From Streptomyces huasconensis (lineage in GTDB: Bacteria > Actinomycetota > Actinomycetes > Streptomycetales > Streptomycetaceae), in assembly GCA_004010275.1 (NCBI GenBank), contig RBWT01000010.1, forward strand, positions 1 to 64,000: 64,000 bases of DNA. The letters are read 5' to 3'. Below, one piece after another: positions 54,321 through 63,532 of the stretch. Position 1 is the first letter of the stretch, and each line of letters opens with the position of its first letter. The translations under genes and the position numbers were made by a program. A model generated the notes under the pieces. The model saw only the letters and a program-made list of their open reading frames with translations. It made no database searches and had not been told where the DNA came from.

Positions 54321-55376
54321 TCATGACCCGATGCGTTCCCTGCGCCGCGAGTGCCGGTGGGCCACCCGGCGGTGCGCCGACGCCGCCGGCACGGGCTGCG
54401 AGGGCACGGCGGGAAGAACCTCGGCCCTGCACCACGGCTCGACCGGGCCCGGGACCGCGGGTGCCGGAACCGCCCCCGGTGACGCCACGGCTACCGACGC
54501 CGCCTCCGACGCCGGCTGCCCGCCCCCAGCGCCGGTCGACGTCTCCCGGGCGATCCGCTCCGACGTCAGCAGGATCAGACCACCCGTGGCGACCACGCCG
54601 CACCCGAGTGCCAGCACGGTGCCCATGGTGCCGTAGCGGAAGGTTTCACCGAAGAGGGTCAGGCCGACCGCCGCCGCGACCACCGGGTTCACGACGGTCA
54701 CGGTCGAGAGCGGCGCCGCGAGACCCGCGCCCCGGTACGAGGCCTGCGAGATCAGCACCCCGGCCGCCGCCAGCACGGCGATGACGCCGAGGCTCGGCAG
54801 GTGCCGTGCGAACGCCGTGCCCTCCTCCCAGTCCACCGCCACCGTCTTCGTGAAGACCGAGGCGATGCCGAAGGCGGCACCGGCCGCGCAGGCGAGCATC
54901 ACGCTGCGCACCACGGGATGCCGGTGCACCGCGTGCGCCGCCACCGTCAGGGCGAGGACGCCGCCGCCCGTGGCCAGCGCCAGTACGAGGCGCTCGGCGC
55001 CGTCCAGGGACTGCGCGCCGGAGGCCGAGGTGAGCGAGAGGAGCCCGGCGAGCCCCACCGTCGCCATGATCGCGCCGCGCCAGGCGGTGGCCCCGGCCCG
55101 GCGGCGTACGAACAGCGCGGCCATCGGCAGCGCGAAGACGATGGTCAGCGCGCCCAGCGGCTGGACCAGGCTGAGCGGGCCGTACGCGAGGGCCGCGACG
55201 TGCAGGAGCGCGCCCAGGCCGTTGAGCGCGATCGCGGCCCACCAGGCGCCGCGGCGCAGCGGGACGTACCGCTGCTCCGGCGTGGTCGCCGCCACGCGCT
55301 CCTGCAGGATGGCCCCGCCGGCGTACGCCACGGCGGAGACGAGCGAGAGCAGCACGGACAGCGCGAGGGCACTCAT
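54321..55376 (-). CDS. DMT-superfamily (EamA-like) membrane transporter
   Basis: A 351-residue protein with about nine to ten hydrophobic segments, starting SALALSVLLSLVSAVAYAGG and including ALAYGPLSLVQPLGALTIVF and STVTVVNPVVAAAVGLTLFG, typical of the actinobacterial DMT family (DUF6-like, NIPA-like arrangement). The last 70 residues are cytosolic, Pro/Ala-rich then Arg/His-rich (HRRVAHRHSRRRE). Substrate unknown. The ATG at 55376 is chosen because hydrophobicity begins there. It converges on the wall-hydrolase gene with 16 bases between stops. The frame is intact. Confidence 0.85.
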   Translation of the reverse strand: MSALALSVLLSLVSAVAYAGGAILQERVAATTPEQRYVPLRRGAWWAAIALNGLGALLHVAALAYGPLSLVQPLGALTIVFALPMAALFVRRRAGATAWRGAIMATVGLAGLLSLTSASGAQSLDGAERLVLALATGGGVLALTVAAHAVHRHPVVRSVMLACAAGAAFGIASVFTKTVAVDWEEGTAFARHLPSLGVIAVLAAAGVLISQASYRGAGLAAPLSTVTVVNPVVAAAVGLTLFGETFRYGTMGTVLALGCGVVATGGLILLTSERIARETSTGAGGGQPASEAASVAVASPGAVPAPAVPGPVEPWCRAEVLPAVPSQPVPAASAHRRVAHRHSRRRERIGS

Positions 55377-55634
55377 GAGGTGCTCCGCGGTGTGCGGTGC
55401 GTCCGGTGGTCCCGGCGAGGCGAACGGTCGGCTTCCATGGCTACCACGATGCCGCGTGGATCGCTTCACGTCGTCGTACCTGAGCAGGCATTCGGTCCTA
55501 CTGCCGATGGAGTACGGTCCCGCCCGGGTCCTCCCCAGGGCGTGCGGCCTCTAGGGGCAGAGGAGGAGACCACGGGTGCAGAGGGGGGCCACCCCGCGGG
55601 GCGCGGGCGGTCTGCGGCTTGCTGTACTGCTCTC

Positions 55635-56360
55635 GTGAACACCCCCATCGACCTGGCAGAACTCGCACCCGTCGGCGGCTTCTTCGCCCTGCGCCCGGCA
55701 CCCGCGCCCGGCGGCGCCGTTCCCCTCGTGAAGGTGTACGACCCACCGACCGACGCCGACCCGCTGGCCTTCCGCGTCGGCAAGGTGGCGCGGCGGCTCG
55801 GCGCCCCCGAGGAGCGGATCGCGGTGTCCGTGGCGCAACTGGGCCTCGCCGCCCGGCTCTGGTCCGTCGCGCTCGGCTCCGCGGCGCTGTACGGCGCGGT
55901 GCCCGACCTGGACCCCGCCCTGCTGTCCTGGGACGCCGACGGCACCTCGCCCGACGACCTGTGGCTCGCCGGCACCGGCACCCTGCCCGCCGACGCCGTG
56001 ACCGTACGGAATGTCGTACAGCACGTCATCTCGCGCCGCTCACCGACGCGTTGCGCTCCCGGTACCGGATCTCGGCCGGGCTGCTGTGGGGCAACGCGGG
56101 CTCCGCGCTCGCGGGAGCGCGCGGGAAGTGCACGGCTGGGCGGTGCGGCAGGGCCGCGAGGACGCGGGGGAGCGGGCGCTCGCCCTGGCCTCGGAACTCT
56201 TCGACCACCCTGACCTGCGCGGCAGCGGCACCCTGCACGGCACCGCGTTCCGACGCGCAGCTGCTGCCTCTACTACCGGTGCCCCGGTGGCGGCGTGTGC
56301 GGCGACTGCTGCTTCGAACGGCCCCCGCGGCGCTCTTCCCCCGGGGCCGCGTCTGGGTGA
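55635..56360 (+). CDS. FhuF-like 2Fe-2S ferric reductase (about three frameshifts)
   Basis: About 241 residues. An FhuF-type iron-transporter domain (ISAGLLWGNAGSAL, then ALALASELFDHPDLRGSGTL) ends in the cysteine cluster RSCCLYYRCPGGGVCGDCCF, the C-C-x10-C-x2-C arrangement that binds the [2Fe-2S] centre. Relatives reduce ferric siderophores in the cytosol. Pieces lie in three frames with breaks near 56030, 56125 and 56262, and the restored frame stops at TGA 56358-56360. GTG at 55635 begins the family-like sequence; the ribosome binding site is weak. glgA starts 47 bases later. Confidence 0.75.
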
Positions 56361-56407
56361 CCATGAGGGGGCGCGGCCGACACCAGGCGGACGACGGAGG
56401 GTTCTGC

Positions 56408-57574
56408 GTGCGAGTGGGACTGCTTACCCGGGAGTACCCGCCCGATGTGTACGGCGGGGCGGGCGTCCATGTCGAGTTCCTCGCCCGGGAGTTACGGTCC
56501 CTCGTCGACCTCGACGTGCACTGCTGGGGCGACGGCGCGGCCGACGGCCTGGTGCGCCACCGGGCCTGGCCCGCGCTCGACGGCGCCAACGACGCGCTGC
56601 GCACCCTCTCCGTGGACCTCGCGATGGCCGCCGCGCTCACCGGGCGCGAACTCGTCCACTCCCACACCTGGTACGCCAACCTCGCGGGCCACCTCGGCAA
56701 GCTCCTGCATGGCATCCCGCACGTGATGACCGCGCACTCACTGGAGCCCCTGCGCCCCTGGAAAGCCGAGCAACTGGGCGGCGGCTACGCCCTGTCGAGC
56801 TGGGCCGAGCGCACCGCCGCCGAAGCGGCCGACGCGCTGATCGCGGTGTCCGGCGCCATGCGCGAGGACATCCTCGCCTGCTATCCGGCCGTCGACCCGG
56901 CGAGGGTCCACGTCGTGCACAACGGCATCGACACCCACCTGTACCGCCCCGACCCCGCCACGGACGTCCTGGAGCGCCTCGGCCTCGACCCCGGGCGCCC
57001 GTACGTCCTGTTCGTCGGGCGCATCACCCGGCAGAAGGGCGTCCCCCATCTGCTGCGCGCCGCACGGCAGTTGGACCCCGGTGTCCAGCTGGTTCTGTGC
57101 GCCGGAGCCCCCGACACCCCGGAGATCGACGCCGAGTTCCAGGTGCTCTTCGAGGAGCTGAGCCGCGGGCGTGCGGGCGTCCAGTGGCTCCCCGAGATGC
57201 TGCCGCGCCCCGAGATCGTCCAACTCCTCACGCACGCCGCCCTGTTCGTCTGCCCTTCGGTGTACGAGCCACTGGGCATCGTCAACCTGGAGGCGATGGC
57301 CTGCGGAACGGCGGTCGTCGCCTCGCGCGTCGGCGGCATCCCGGAGGTCGTCGAGGACGGCGTGACGGGACTGCTCGTCCCGTACGAGCCGAAGGACCCC
57401 GAAGGTTTTGAGCGTGACCTCGGCCTGGTCCTGAACGAACTGGCCCACCGACCCCGGGCGGCCGCGGCGATGGGCGCGGCCGGGCGGCGGCGCGCCGTCG
57501 ACGCCTTCGGCTGGGACGCGGTCGCCCGGCGCACGGTCGAGGTGTACGAGGAGACCTTGCACGCCGACAGATAG
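56408..57574 (+). CDS. glgA: Glycogen synthase, actinobacterial GT4 type
   Basis: A 388-residue glycosyltransferase: RVGLLTREYPPDVYGGAGVH, LVHSHTWYANLAGHLGKLLH, VVHNGIDTHLYRPDPATDVL, VLFVGRITRQKGVPHLLRAA, and the nucleotide-sugar site FVCPSVYEPLGIVNLEAMAC with GTAVVASRVGGIPEV. This short form differs from enterobacterial GlgA; its mycobacterial homologue (GlgM) uses ADP-glucose to make maltose-1-phosphate for the GlgE pathway, so either activity is possible. GTG at 56408 follows ACGGAGG. It is followed after 28 bases by glgC, which supplies ADP-glucose. Confidence 0.93.
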   Translation: MRVGLLTREYPPDVYGGAGVHVEFLARELRSLVDLDVHCWGDGAADGLVRHRAWPALDGANDALRTLSVDLAMAAALTGRELVHSHTWYANLAGHLGKLLHGIPHVMTAHSLEPLRPWKAEQLGGGYALSSWAERTAAEAADALIAVSGAMREDILACYPAVDPARVHVVHNGIDTHLYRPDPATDVLERLGLDPGRPYVLFVGRITRQKGVPHLLRAARQLDPGVQLVLCAGAPDTPEIDAEFQVLFEELSRGRAGVQWLPEMLPRPEIVQLLTHAALFVCPSVYEPLGIVNLEAMACGTAVVASRVGGIPEVVEDGVTGLLVPYEPKDPEGFERDLGLVLNELAHRPRAAAAMGAAGRRRAVDAFGWDAVARRTVEVYEETLHADR

Positions 57575-57602
57575 CCGGATGGCCGACAGGTAGGAGGCTG
57601 GG

Positions 57603-58819
57603 ATGCGCGGTGGACCTTCGGTGCTCGGGATCGTGCTGGCCGGCGGGGAAGGGAAGCGGCTGATGCCGCTCACCGCCGACCGGGCCAAACCAGCGGTCAC
57701 GTTCGGCGGGACGTACCGCCTCGTGGACTTCGTCCTCTCCAACCTCGTCAACGGCGACATCCTGCGCATCTGCGTCCTGACGCAGTACAAGTCGCACTCC
57801 CTGGACCGGCATGTGACGACGACCTGGCGGATGTCGAGCCTGCTCGGCAACTACGTCACACCCGTGCCCGCGCAGCAGCGCCTCGGGCCGCGCTGGTACT
57901 CGGGCAGCGCCGACGCGATCCTCCAGTCGCTCAACCTGGTCCACGACGAACAGCCCGACTACATCGCGGTGTTCGGCGCCGACCACGTCTACCGCATGGA
58001 CCCGCGGCAGATGCTCCAGCAGCACATCGACAACGGCGCCGCCCTGACCGTCGCCGGGATCAGGGTGCCGCGCGCCGAGGCGCCGTCGTTCGGCGTCATC
58101 ACCCCGCGCGGGACGGGACGCGGGTCGAGAGCTTCCTGGAGAAGCCCGCCGACCCTCCCGGCCTGCCGGGCGCCCCGGACCAGGTCTTCGCCTCCATGGG
58201 CAACTACCTCTTCACCACCAAGACCCTCGTCGACGCCCTTCAGCAGGACGCCGAGGACGAGGACTCGGCGCACGACATGGGCGGTTCGATCCTGCCCATG
58301 CTCACCGAGCGCGGCCTCGCGCAGGTGTATGACTTCGACGGGAACCACGTGCCCGGCGAGACCCCGCGCGACCACGGCTACTGGCGTGACGTCGGCACCC
58401 TGGACTCGTACTACGAGGCCCACATGGACCTGATCTCCGACCATCCGGTCTTCAACCTGGACAACCGGCGCTGGCCGATCTACACGCACTCCGGCGGACT
58501 GCCGCCCGCGAAGTTCTGCGCGGGTGGCATGGCGGGCGAGTCGATCGTCAGCCCCGGCTGCGTCATCCGCGGCCAGGTCACCCGCTCCGTCCTGTCGCCC
58601 GGGGTGATCATCGAGGAGGGTGCGGTCGTCCAGGGCTCGGTGCTGCACGACAATGTACGCGTGGGGCGGGGCGCGGTGGTGCGCGGCGCGGTCCTGGACA
58701 AGAACGTCGACGTCCCGCCCGGCGCGACGGTCGGGGTCAACCCGGAGCGGGACGAGGAGCTGTACACGGTCTCGAAGGGCGGGGTGATCGCGCTGGGGAA
58801 GGGGCAGCGGGTCGAGTGA
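57603..58819 (+). CDS. glgC: Glucose-1-phosphate adenylyltransferase (one frameshift)
   Basis: About 405 residues. It makes ADP-glucose from ATP and glucose-1-phosphate. Landmarks are the nucleotidyl-transfer loop [40 protein letters not shown], the Asp in [36 protein letters not shown], and the left-handed beta-helix C-terminus ([20 protein letters not shown]). A break near 58115 lies in the FGV-loop region before [24 protein letters not shown] precedes the ATG at 57603. It forms an operon with glgA. Confidence 0.94.
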
Positions 58820-58993
58820 GCGCGTCATGATCGTGGACGGTCGCGCGGAACGCGGGAAAAGGGCCTCGGGGCGGTGTGGGCAAGGTCACGGGTTTGGTGA
58901 CGGGGCCCGGAGCTACGTAAAGTTCGGCTTTTGAGAGCTTCCGCGGACGACCGGACGGGCCGCGGCACGAAATGACACGAGGACACAGCGGCG

Positions 58994-60469
58994 ATGACGG
59001 TGACAGACGAAAGCCACGAGGGGACCGTCGCGTACGGCCCCGGCATCGACCCGGACCGTCTCGCCGTCTGCCTCAGCGTGCTCGACGAGCTGGACAAGCT
59101 GGACGTGGACCACCCCGACGCGATCGCGGTGCGCCGCGCCACGGCCGGGATCTACCGCACGGTGAAGCAGCGCCGCCGCCAGGAGCGCCGCGCCGCCAAG
59201 ACCGCCCACGACCGCGCGGTCACCGAGGCCACGGCCACCGGCTCCGCCGACCGCATCGACGACGAGACGGCGGGCGTGCTGCCCTCCTCCTCGGTGAAGG
59301 GCGAGATCGCGGGGATACTCCAGCGCCCGCGCTCCTGCTACACCTGCAAGACGCGGTACGTCGAGGTCGACGCGTTCTACCACCAGCTCTGCCGGCCTGC
59401 GCCGCCGAGAACCGCGCCCGCCGCGACGCCCGCTACGACCTGACCGGCAAGCGCGCCCTGCTGACCGGTGGCCGCGCCAAGATCGGCATGTACATCGCGC
59501 TGCGGCTGCTGCGCGACGGTGCGCACACCACGATCACCACGCGCTTCCCGAACGACGCGATCCGTCGCTTCAAGGCCATGCCCGACAGCGACGAGTGGAT
59601 CCACCGGCTGAAAATCGTCGGCATCGACCTGCGCGACCCGGCCCAGGTCGTCGCCCTCGCCGAGTCGGTCGCCGCCGAGGGCCCCCTCGACGTACTGATC
59701 AACAACGCCGCGCAGACCGTACGCCGCTCCCCGCAGGCCTACAGCGAGCTGGTCGCCGCCGAGTCGGCCCCGCTGCCCGCCGGTGAGCTGCCCGCCTCCG
59801 AGGTGATCGGCACCTTCGGTTCCGGCGCCGTGGCCGCGCTGCCGGTCGCCGGGGGACGCGCTGACCGCCGACGACGTCACGGGCCTCGCGCTGGTCACGG
59901 GGTCGGCGTCCCTGGAGCGCATCGCGGCCGGCACGGCCATCGACGCGGGCGGCCTGGTGCCCGACCTGCACGACAGCAACAGCTGGGTGCAGACCGTCGA
60001 GGAAGTCGGCCCGATCGAGCTGCTCGAAGTCCAGCTCTGCAACTCGACGGCGCCGTTCATCCTCATCAGCCACCTTCGCTCCGCGATGGCGGCCGCCGCC
60101 GCGGCGCACGAGGACGGCCGCGCGTACGTCGTGAACGTCTCCGCCATGGAGGGCGTCTTCGGCCGCGGCTACAAGGGCGCCGGCCACCCGCACACCAACA
60201 TGGCCAAGGCCGCCCTGAACATGCTGACGCGCACCAGCGCGCAGGAGATGTTCGAGAAGGACCGCATCCTGATGACCGCGGTCGACACGGGCTGGATCAC
60301 CGACGAGCGCCCGCACCCCGACAAGATGCGCCTGGCCGAGGAGGGCTTCCACGCCCCCCTCGACCTCATCGACGGCGCGGCGCGCGTCTACGACCCGATC
60401 GTGCGCGGCCAGGCAGGCGAGGATCTGTTCGGCGTCTTCCTGAAGGACTACGCGCCCGGCAAGTGGTAG
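58994..60469 (+). CDS. SDR oxidoreductase with N-terminal zinc-ribbon-like domain (two frameshifts)
   Basis: About 491 residues. Residues 1-100 form a charged helical domain ending in a CxxC...CxxC knuckle (SCYTCKTRYVEVDAFYHQLC with PACAAENRARRDAR after the shift). The SDR domain follows: LTGKRALLTGGRAKIGMYIA (unusual Gly-Gly-Arg-Ala-Lys-Ile-Gly), LDVLINNAAQTVRRSPQAYS, a 70-residue insertion, YVVNVSAMEGVFGRGYKGAG, HPHTNMAKAALNMLTRTSAQ. Breaks lie near 59400 and 59855 and compensate. The fusion of a zinc ribbon to an SDR is unusual; homologues occur in other Streptomyces as far as I recall, without known function. Followed by a terminator hairpin at 60500. Confidence 0.8.
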
Positions 60470-60776
60470 TCCGCACCCCTCTGTGACGCGCTGACACGGG
60501 GGTGCGGGCCTGGCCCGCACCCTCCTCCTCGCCCGTGCCCGCCTCGACACCGTTGCCCGGAATTTACCCAGGGTTGTCATTCCATCGAGCGCGGGCGCGC
60601 TCATTTGGTTAACCTGGGGTGAGCGGACGGCCACGAGAGATCCACGTAGATCCACGAACGTCTTTCGGCCGCCCCGGGGACAGGCCGGCAACCACGGCCG
60701 CGGTCCCGCCAGATACCGGCGCCACCGCGACCGAACTGCCCTTGTCCTTCCGTTACGCGACACAGAGGAGTGCGCG
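60470..60776. other. Intergenic region with terminator, before the 57-residue gene
   Basis: 307 bases. It contains the hairpin at 60500-60522 and, further on, TTGTCATTCC and a repeated GATCCACG (60631-60655). The promoter for the small gene at 60777 must be here but no consensus pair stands out. Confidence 0.5.
60500..60522. terminator. Hairpin after the zinc-ribbon SDR gene
   Basis: GGGTGCGGGCC (60500-60510) pairs with GGCCCGCACCC (60512-60522), an 11-base perfect inverted repeat, followed by a pyrimidine-rich CTCCTCCTC. It lies 30 bases after the SDR stop. Confidence 0.75.
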
Positions 60777-60950
60777 GTGACACCAGAATTGACGAAGCAC
60801 GAGAAGCGACCGGCGGAACGCGGCGGCGAGCGGGCCGGCAGACCCCCCAAGCTCCGCAACCTGGAGGCGTGGGCCAAGGCGGCCCCCATCCGCCTGGCCG
60901 GCTACGAGGACGACCTCGCCGAGCCGCACATCCTCCCCGGCATCGACTGA
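60777..60950 (+). CDS. 57-residue small protein of unknown function
   Basis: VTPELTKHEKRPAERGGERA, then a basic GRPPKLRNLEAWAKAAPIRL and an acidic end AGYEDDLAEPHILPGID. GAGGAG lies seven bases before the GTG at 60777, an ideal ribosome binding site, and the codon pattern (G/C in nearly every third position) is that of a real gene. The layout, a basic leader-like half then a distinct acidic, Trp/Tyr-containing end, recalls ribosomal peptide precursors, but no modification enzyme is nearby. Function unknown; it may simply be a small conserved protein. Confidence 0.65.
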   Translation: MTPELTKHEKRPAERGGERAGRPPKLRNLEAWAKAAPIRLAGYEDDLAEPHILPGID

Positions 60951-61118
60951 GCACCGACTGAGATCGATTGCCGGCGGTCGTTCGTCCGCTTCGCCCTGCG
61001 CCCCCCGCCCTCGCGGCGGGGGCGCCGGTGTGTCCGCCGCGGCGCGGACGACCGTCCCCTCCACGGCCGTCCGCTCCCCGCGGCTTCTCACGCCAGTACC
61101 CCTGTGGAGGCGGGAGAT

Positions 61119-61490
61119 TCACCCGGGCGACACCTCGGCACGGGAAGCGCGTGACGACGCGTCGAGGAGGTCGCCGAGGGACGTGCGGGCCTGCTGCAGG
61201 TCGGCGATGCGTGTGTCCAGTTCGCGCAGGTGTGTCCGGAGGTGTTGCAGGACGCAGGTGTCGAGCTCCGGCCCTTCGCCGAGGAAGCACGGCATGAGGT
61301 CGCGGATGACGCGGGTGGGGAGCCCGGCGGCCAGCAGCGTGCGAATCCGCGTGACCGTCGTCAACGCGCCCTCGCCGTAGTGGCGGTGGCCGCCGTCCGT
61401 CCGGGACGAGACGAGCAGGCCCTGTTCCTCGTAATAGCGCAGCAGGCGCACGCTCACGCCCGTCGCGCGGGCCAGGTCCCCGATCTTCAT
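61119..61490 (-). CDS. MerR family transcriptional regulator
   Basis: A 123-residue regulator. The MerR winged helix fills residues 1-70 (MKIGDLARATGVSVRLLRYY, EEQGLLVSSRTDGGHRHYGE, TRIRTLLAAGLPTRVIRDLM), and a dimerisation coil follows (HLRTHLRELDTRIADLQQAR). A cysteine pair-like CFLGEGPELDTC at about 77-88 could sense a metal or redox state, a feature shared by several actinobacterial MerR proteins annotated SoxR-like. It is divergent from the monooxygenase gene, whose promoter has the long spacer MerR proteins need. ATG at 61490 follows GAGG. Confidence 0.9.
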   Translation of the reverse strand: MKIGDLARATGVSVRLLRYYEEQGLLVSSRTDGGHRHYGEGALTTVTRIRTLLAAGLPTRVIRDLMPCFLGEGPELDTCVLQHLRTHLRELDTRIADLQQARTSLGDLLDASSRASRAEVSPG

Positions 61491-61515
61491 GTGGCACACC
61501 TCACGCGTCGTCGAC

Positions 61516-61547
61516 TTGAACCTCACATGGATGTGAGATCGTAGCGT
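61516..61547 (+). promoter_or_regulatory. MerR-type promoter with palindromic spacer, leaderless start
   Basis: TTGAAC (61516-61521) and TAGCGT (61542-61547) are 20 bases apart, and the spacer contains the perfect inverted repeat CTCACATGGATGTGAG (61522-61537). The monooxygenase ATG follows the -10 box by seven bases without a ribosome binding site. Architecture matches that of the ABC exporter promoter at 9322-9360 base for base in spacing after the -10. Confidence 0.8.
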
Positions 61548-61554
61548 CGCCCTC

Positions 61555-61977
61555 ATGACGACGACACAAGCACCCATCTCCCTCTACGGTTTCCTCCGCC
61601 CCCGGCCCGAACGGGCCGACGAGGTCAAGCAGTTCCTCGCCTCCCTCGTGGAGCCCACCCGACGCGAGGAGGGCAACCTGGAATACCACCTGCACGCGCA
61701 GGACGACGGCCGGCTCTTCCTGTACGAGGTCTGGCGCTCCCAGGAGGACCTGGACCGGCACAACGCGACACCGCCCCTGCGCGACTTCCTGGCACAGCTG
61801 CCGGCCTTCCTCGAAGAAGCCCCCGACGGCTACTTCGACACCATGATCAGCCCGTATCCGGGTGAGGCGGGTGAGCCGCGCGAGTCGGCTGCGTCGGGCG
61901 AGGCGTCCGGTGGCTCGAAAACCGGTGGAACGGCGCCGCCGCATGCCAGTACCGTGCTGCCGGAGCGAGTCGCCTGA
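61555..61977 (+). CDS. Antibiotic-biosynthesis-monooxygenase (ABM) domain protein
   Basis: A 140-residue protein whose first 95 residues are an ABM ferredoxin-like fold (ISLYGFLRPRPERADEVKQF, EGNLEYHLHAQDDGRLFLYE, VWRSQEDLDRHNATPPLRDF), the YgiN/quinol-monooxygenase type. These cofactor-free enzymes oxidise quinols or act in redox defence. The last 45 residues are Gly/Ser/Glu-rich and probably disordered. It is divergent from a MerR gene and behind a MerR-type promoter, so it is the regulator's likely target, as often seen in actinobacteria. Confidence 0.87.
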   Translation: MTTTQAPISLYGFLRPRPERADEVKQFLASLVEPTRREEGNLEYHLHAQDDGRLFLYEVWRSQEDLDRHNATPPLRDFLAQLPAFLEEAPDGYFDTMISPYPGEAGEPRESAASGEASGGSKTGGTAPPHASTVLPERVA

Positions 61978-62124
61978 TTCGCCCGAGCCGCCCGAGTCGC
62001 CTGAGCAAGGACGTGCCGTTGTACACCGTGTGAGACCCCCCGAGAGCTGATCTGTCGCGCCGCGCGCCTGTGCGCGCCGCGCTGCCTTTTGCTGCGGACT
62101 TCTCACTGGAACCGGTGTACTTCT

Positions 62125-62673
62125 GTGCTCGAAGAATGGGTGGTCATGCCCACCTGCCTGCCTCTCGTCGTCCGGCGCTGCCACATGTGCGCGTCGGAAC
62201 GCTTCCGTCCGAACGGCAAGTTCCGCGTCAACGCGAACCACAAGCTGATCGACGCCTGGCTCCTGGTGCTCTGCACCGCCTGCGGGGCCACGGCGAAACT
62301 CACCGTCCTGGAGCGGATGAACGTGCGCTCCGTACGGCCTGAGCTGCTGCACCGCATGCACGCCAACGACCCCGCGCTGGCGGGCGAGTTGCTCCAGGAC
62401 CCGGTCGTACGGCGCCGTAACCGCGCCGCTCTCGACTGGAGCGACGCCTGGCGCCTCGACACCGGGGGACCGGTCCCCCGGGACCGCGAGGTGATCGACA
62501 TAGCGGTCCGCTTCGTGGCGCGCATCCCTGTCCGGCCCGTGCGGCTGATCGCTGAAGGGTGCGGACTTTCGCGGGCCGAGGCCGAGCGGCTCGTGGAGGA
62601 CGGGAAACTCGTCTCGGCGGTCCGGCTGAGCGGCAAGGTGACCGGCGACTTCACCTTCACGCTCAAACGCTGA
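62125..62673 (+). CDS. DUF1062 family protein
   Basis: A 182-residue protein of the DUF1062 family: WVVMPTCLPLVVRRCHMCAS, FRPNGKFRVNANHKLIDAWL, VLCTACGATAKLTVLERMNV. Two CxxC pairs (CHMC and CTAC) look like a zinc knuckle, and the C-terminal half (LSRAEAERLVEDGKLVSAVR) resembles an S4-like RNA-binding element. The function is not established. I chose the GTG at 62125, since homologous sequence (LEEWVVMP) begins before the ATG at 62146; either is possible. The 147 bases before it show no feature. Confidence 0.82.
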   Translation: MLEEWVVMPTCLPLVVRRCHMCASERFRPNGKFRVNANHKLIDAWLLVLCTACGATAKLTVLERMNVRSVRPELLHRMHANDPALAGELLQDPVVRRRNRAALDWSDAWRLDTGGPVPRDREVIDIAVRFVARIPVRPVRLIAEGCGLSRAEAERLVEDGKLVSAVRLSGKVTGDFTFTLKR

Positions 62674-62710
62674 GCCCTTCGGCCCCGGGCCTTGCGCGGT
62701 CACCGCCGGC

Positions 62711-63532
62711 TCAGGCGGCGGCCTTCTGCTGCTGGTCCACGAACTCCGTGACGGTACGGGCGAACAGCTCGGGCTGCTCGAAGGGCAGCGCATGGCCGCA
62801 CTCCAGCTCCAGGAACTGCGCCCCGGCGATGGCGGCCGCCAACCTCCGCTGGTGGTGCGGCGGGACGATCAGATCCTGGGACCCGGACACGACCAGGGTG
62901 GGGGCGGTGATCCTGCCCAGTACCGCGGTGATGTCCACCCGGACGTTCACTTCGGACTGCCGGGCCATGCCGTCCGCGTCGAACAGCGCGTTGCACGCGG
63001 CCACGCTCTCCTCGAAGTCCTCGATCCGGCGCCCGGCCAGCGTCCTGGCCCCGAACGCCGTGACCTGGAGCGCCCGGGAGAACAGGTCCTTGTCGACGCG
63101 CAACAGCCGCTGCCACAGGTCGAACTGGAATTCCTGCCACGGGTCGGTCACCGCCCAGCCCGCGTGCAGGAAGAGGGAACGTATCCGCTCCGGTCGGGAC
63201 GCGGCGGTGGCGGCCGCGACCGTCGCGCCCAGGGAGTGCCCCGCCAGGTGGAAGGTGTCCACGCCCGCCGCGTCCACGGCGCCGAGTACTTGGGCGACCA
63301 GGTCGTCGACCGTCAACGGGCCCCCGGCGTCTCTGGTGGAGCCCGAGCCGGACAGCGTCGGGGCGACGATGGTGTACCGGTCCTTGAGGGTGTCGATGAC
63401 CGGACCCCAGTTGCCCTCGGGGGTGGCGCCGGTGCCGTGCACCAGCACCAGAGCCGGCCCCGAGCCGGTGACCAGGCAGTCGACTGCGCTGTCGCCACCG
63501 GAGATCGGGACGTGAACGGTCGTGTGTGTCAT
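62711..63532 (-). CDS. Alpha/beta hydrolase
   Basis: A 273-residue hydrolase: oxyanion loop ALVLVHGTGATPEGNWGPVI, nucleophile in FHLAGHSLGATVAAATAASR (about residue 104), aspartate in LVVSGSQDLIVPPHHQRRLA, and histidine in LELECGHALPFEQPELFART. No signal peptide, so cytosolic; substrate unknown among esters, lactones or epoxides. The ATG at 63532 starts the domain directly; the reading frame extends to 63655 but that part is Arg/Pro-rich and lacks similarity. It converges on the DUF1062 gene. Intact frame. Confidence 0.88.
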   Translation of the reverse strand: MTHTTVHVPISGGDSAVDCLVTGSGPALVLVHGTGATPEGNWGPVIDTLKDRYTIVAPTLSGSGSTRDAGGPLTVDDLVAQVLGAVDAAGVDTFHLAGHSLGATVAAATAASRPERIRSLFLHAGWAVTDPWQEFQFDLWQRLLRVDKDLFSRALQVTAFGARTLAGRRIEDFEESVAACNALFDADGMARQSEVNVRVDITAVLGRITAPTLVVSGSQDLIVPPHHQRRLAAAIAGAQFLELECGHALPFEQPELFARTVTEFVDQQQKAAA

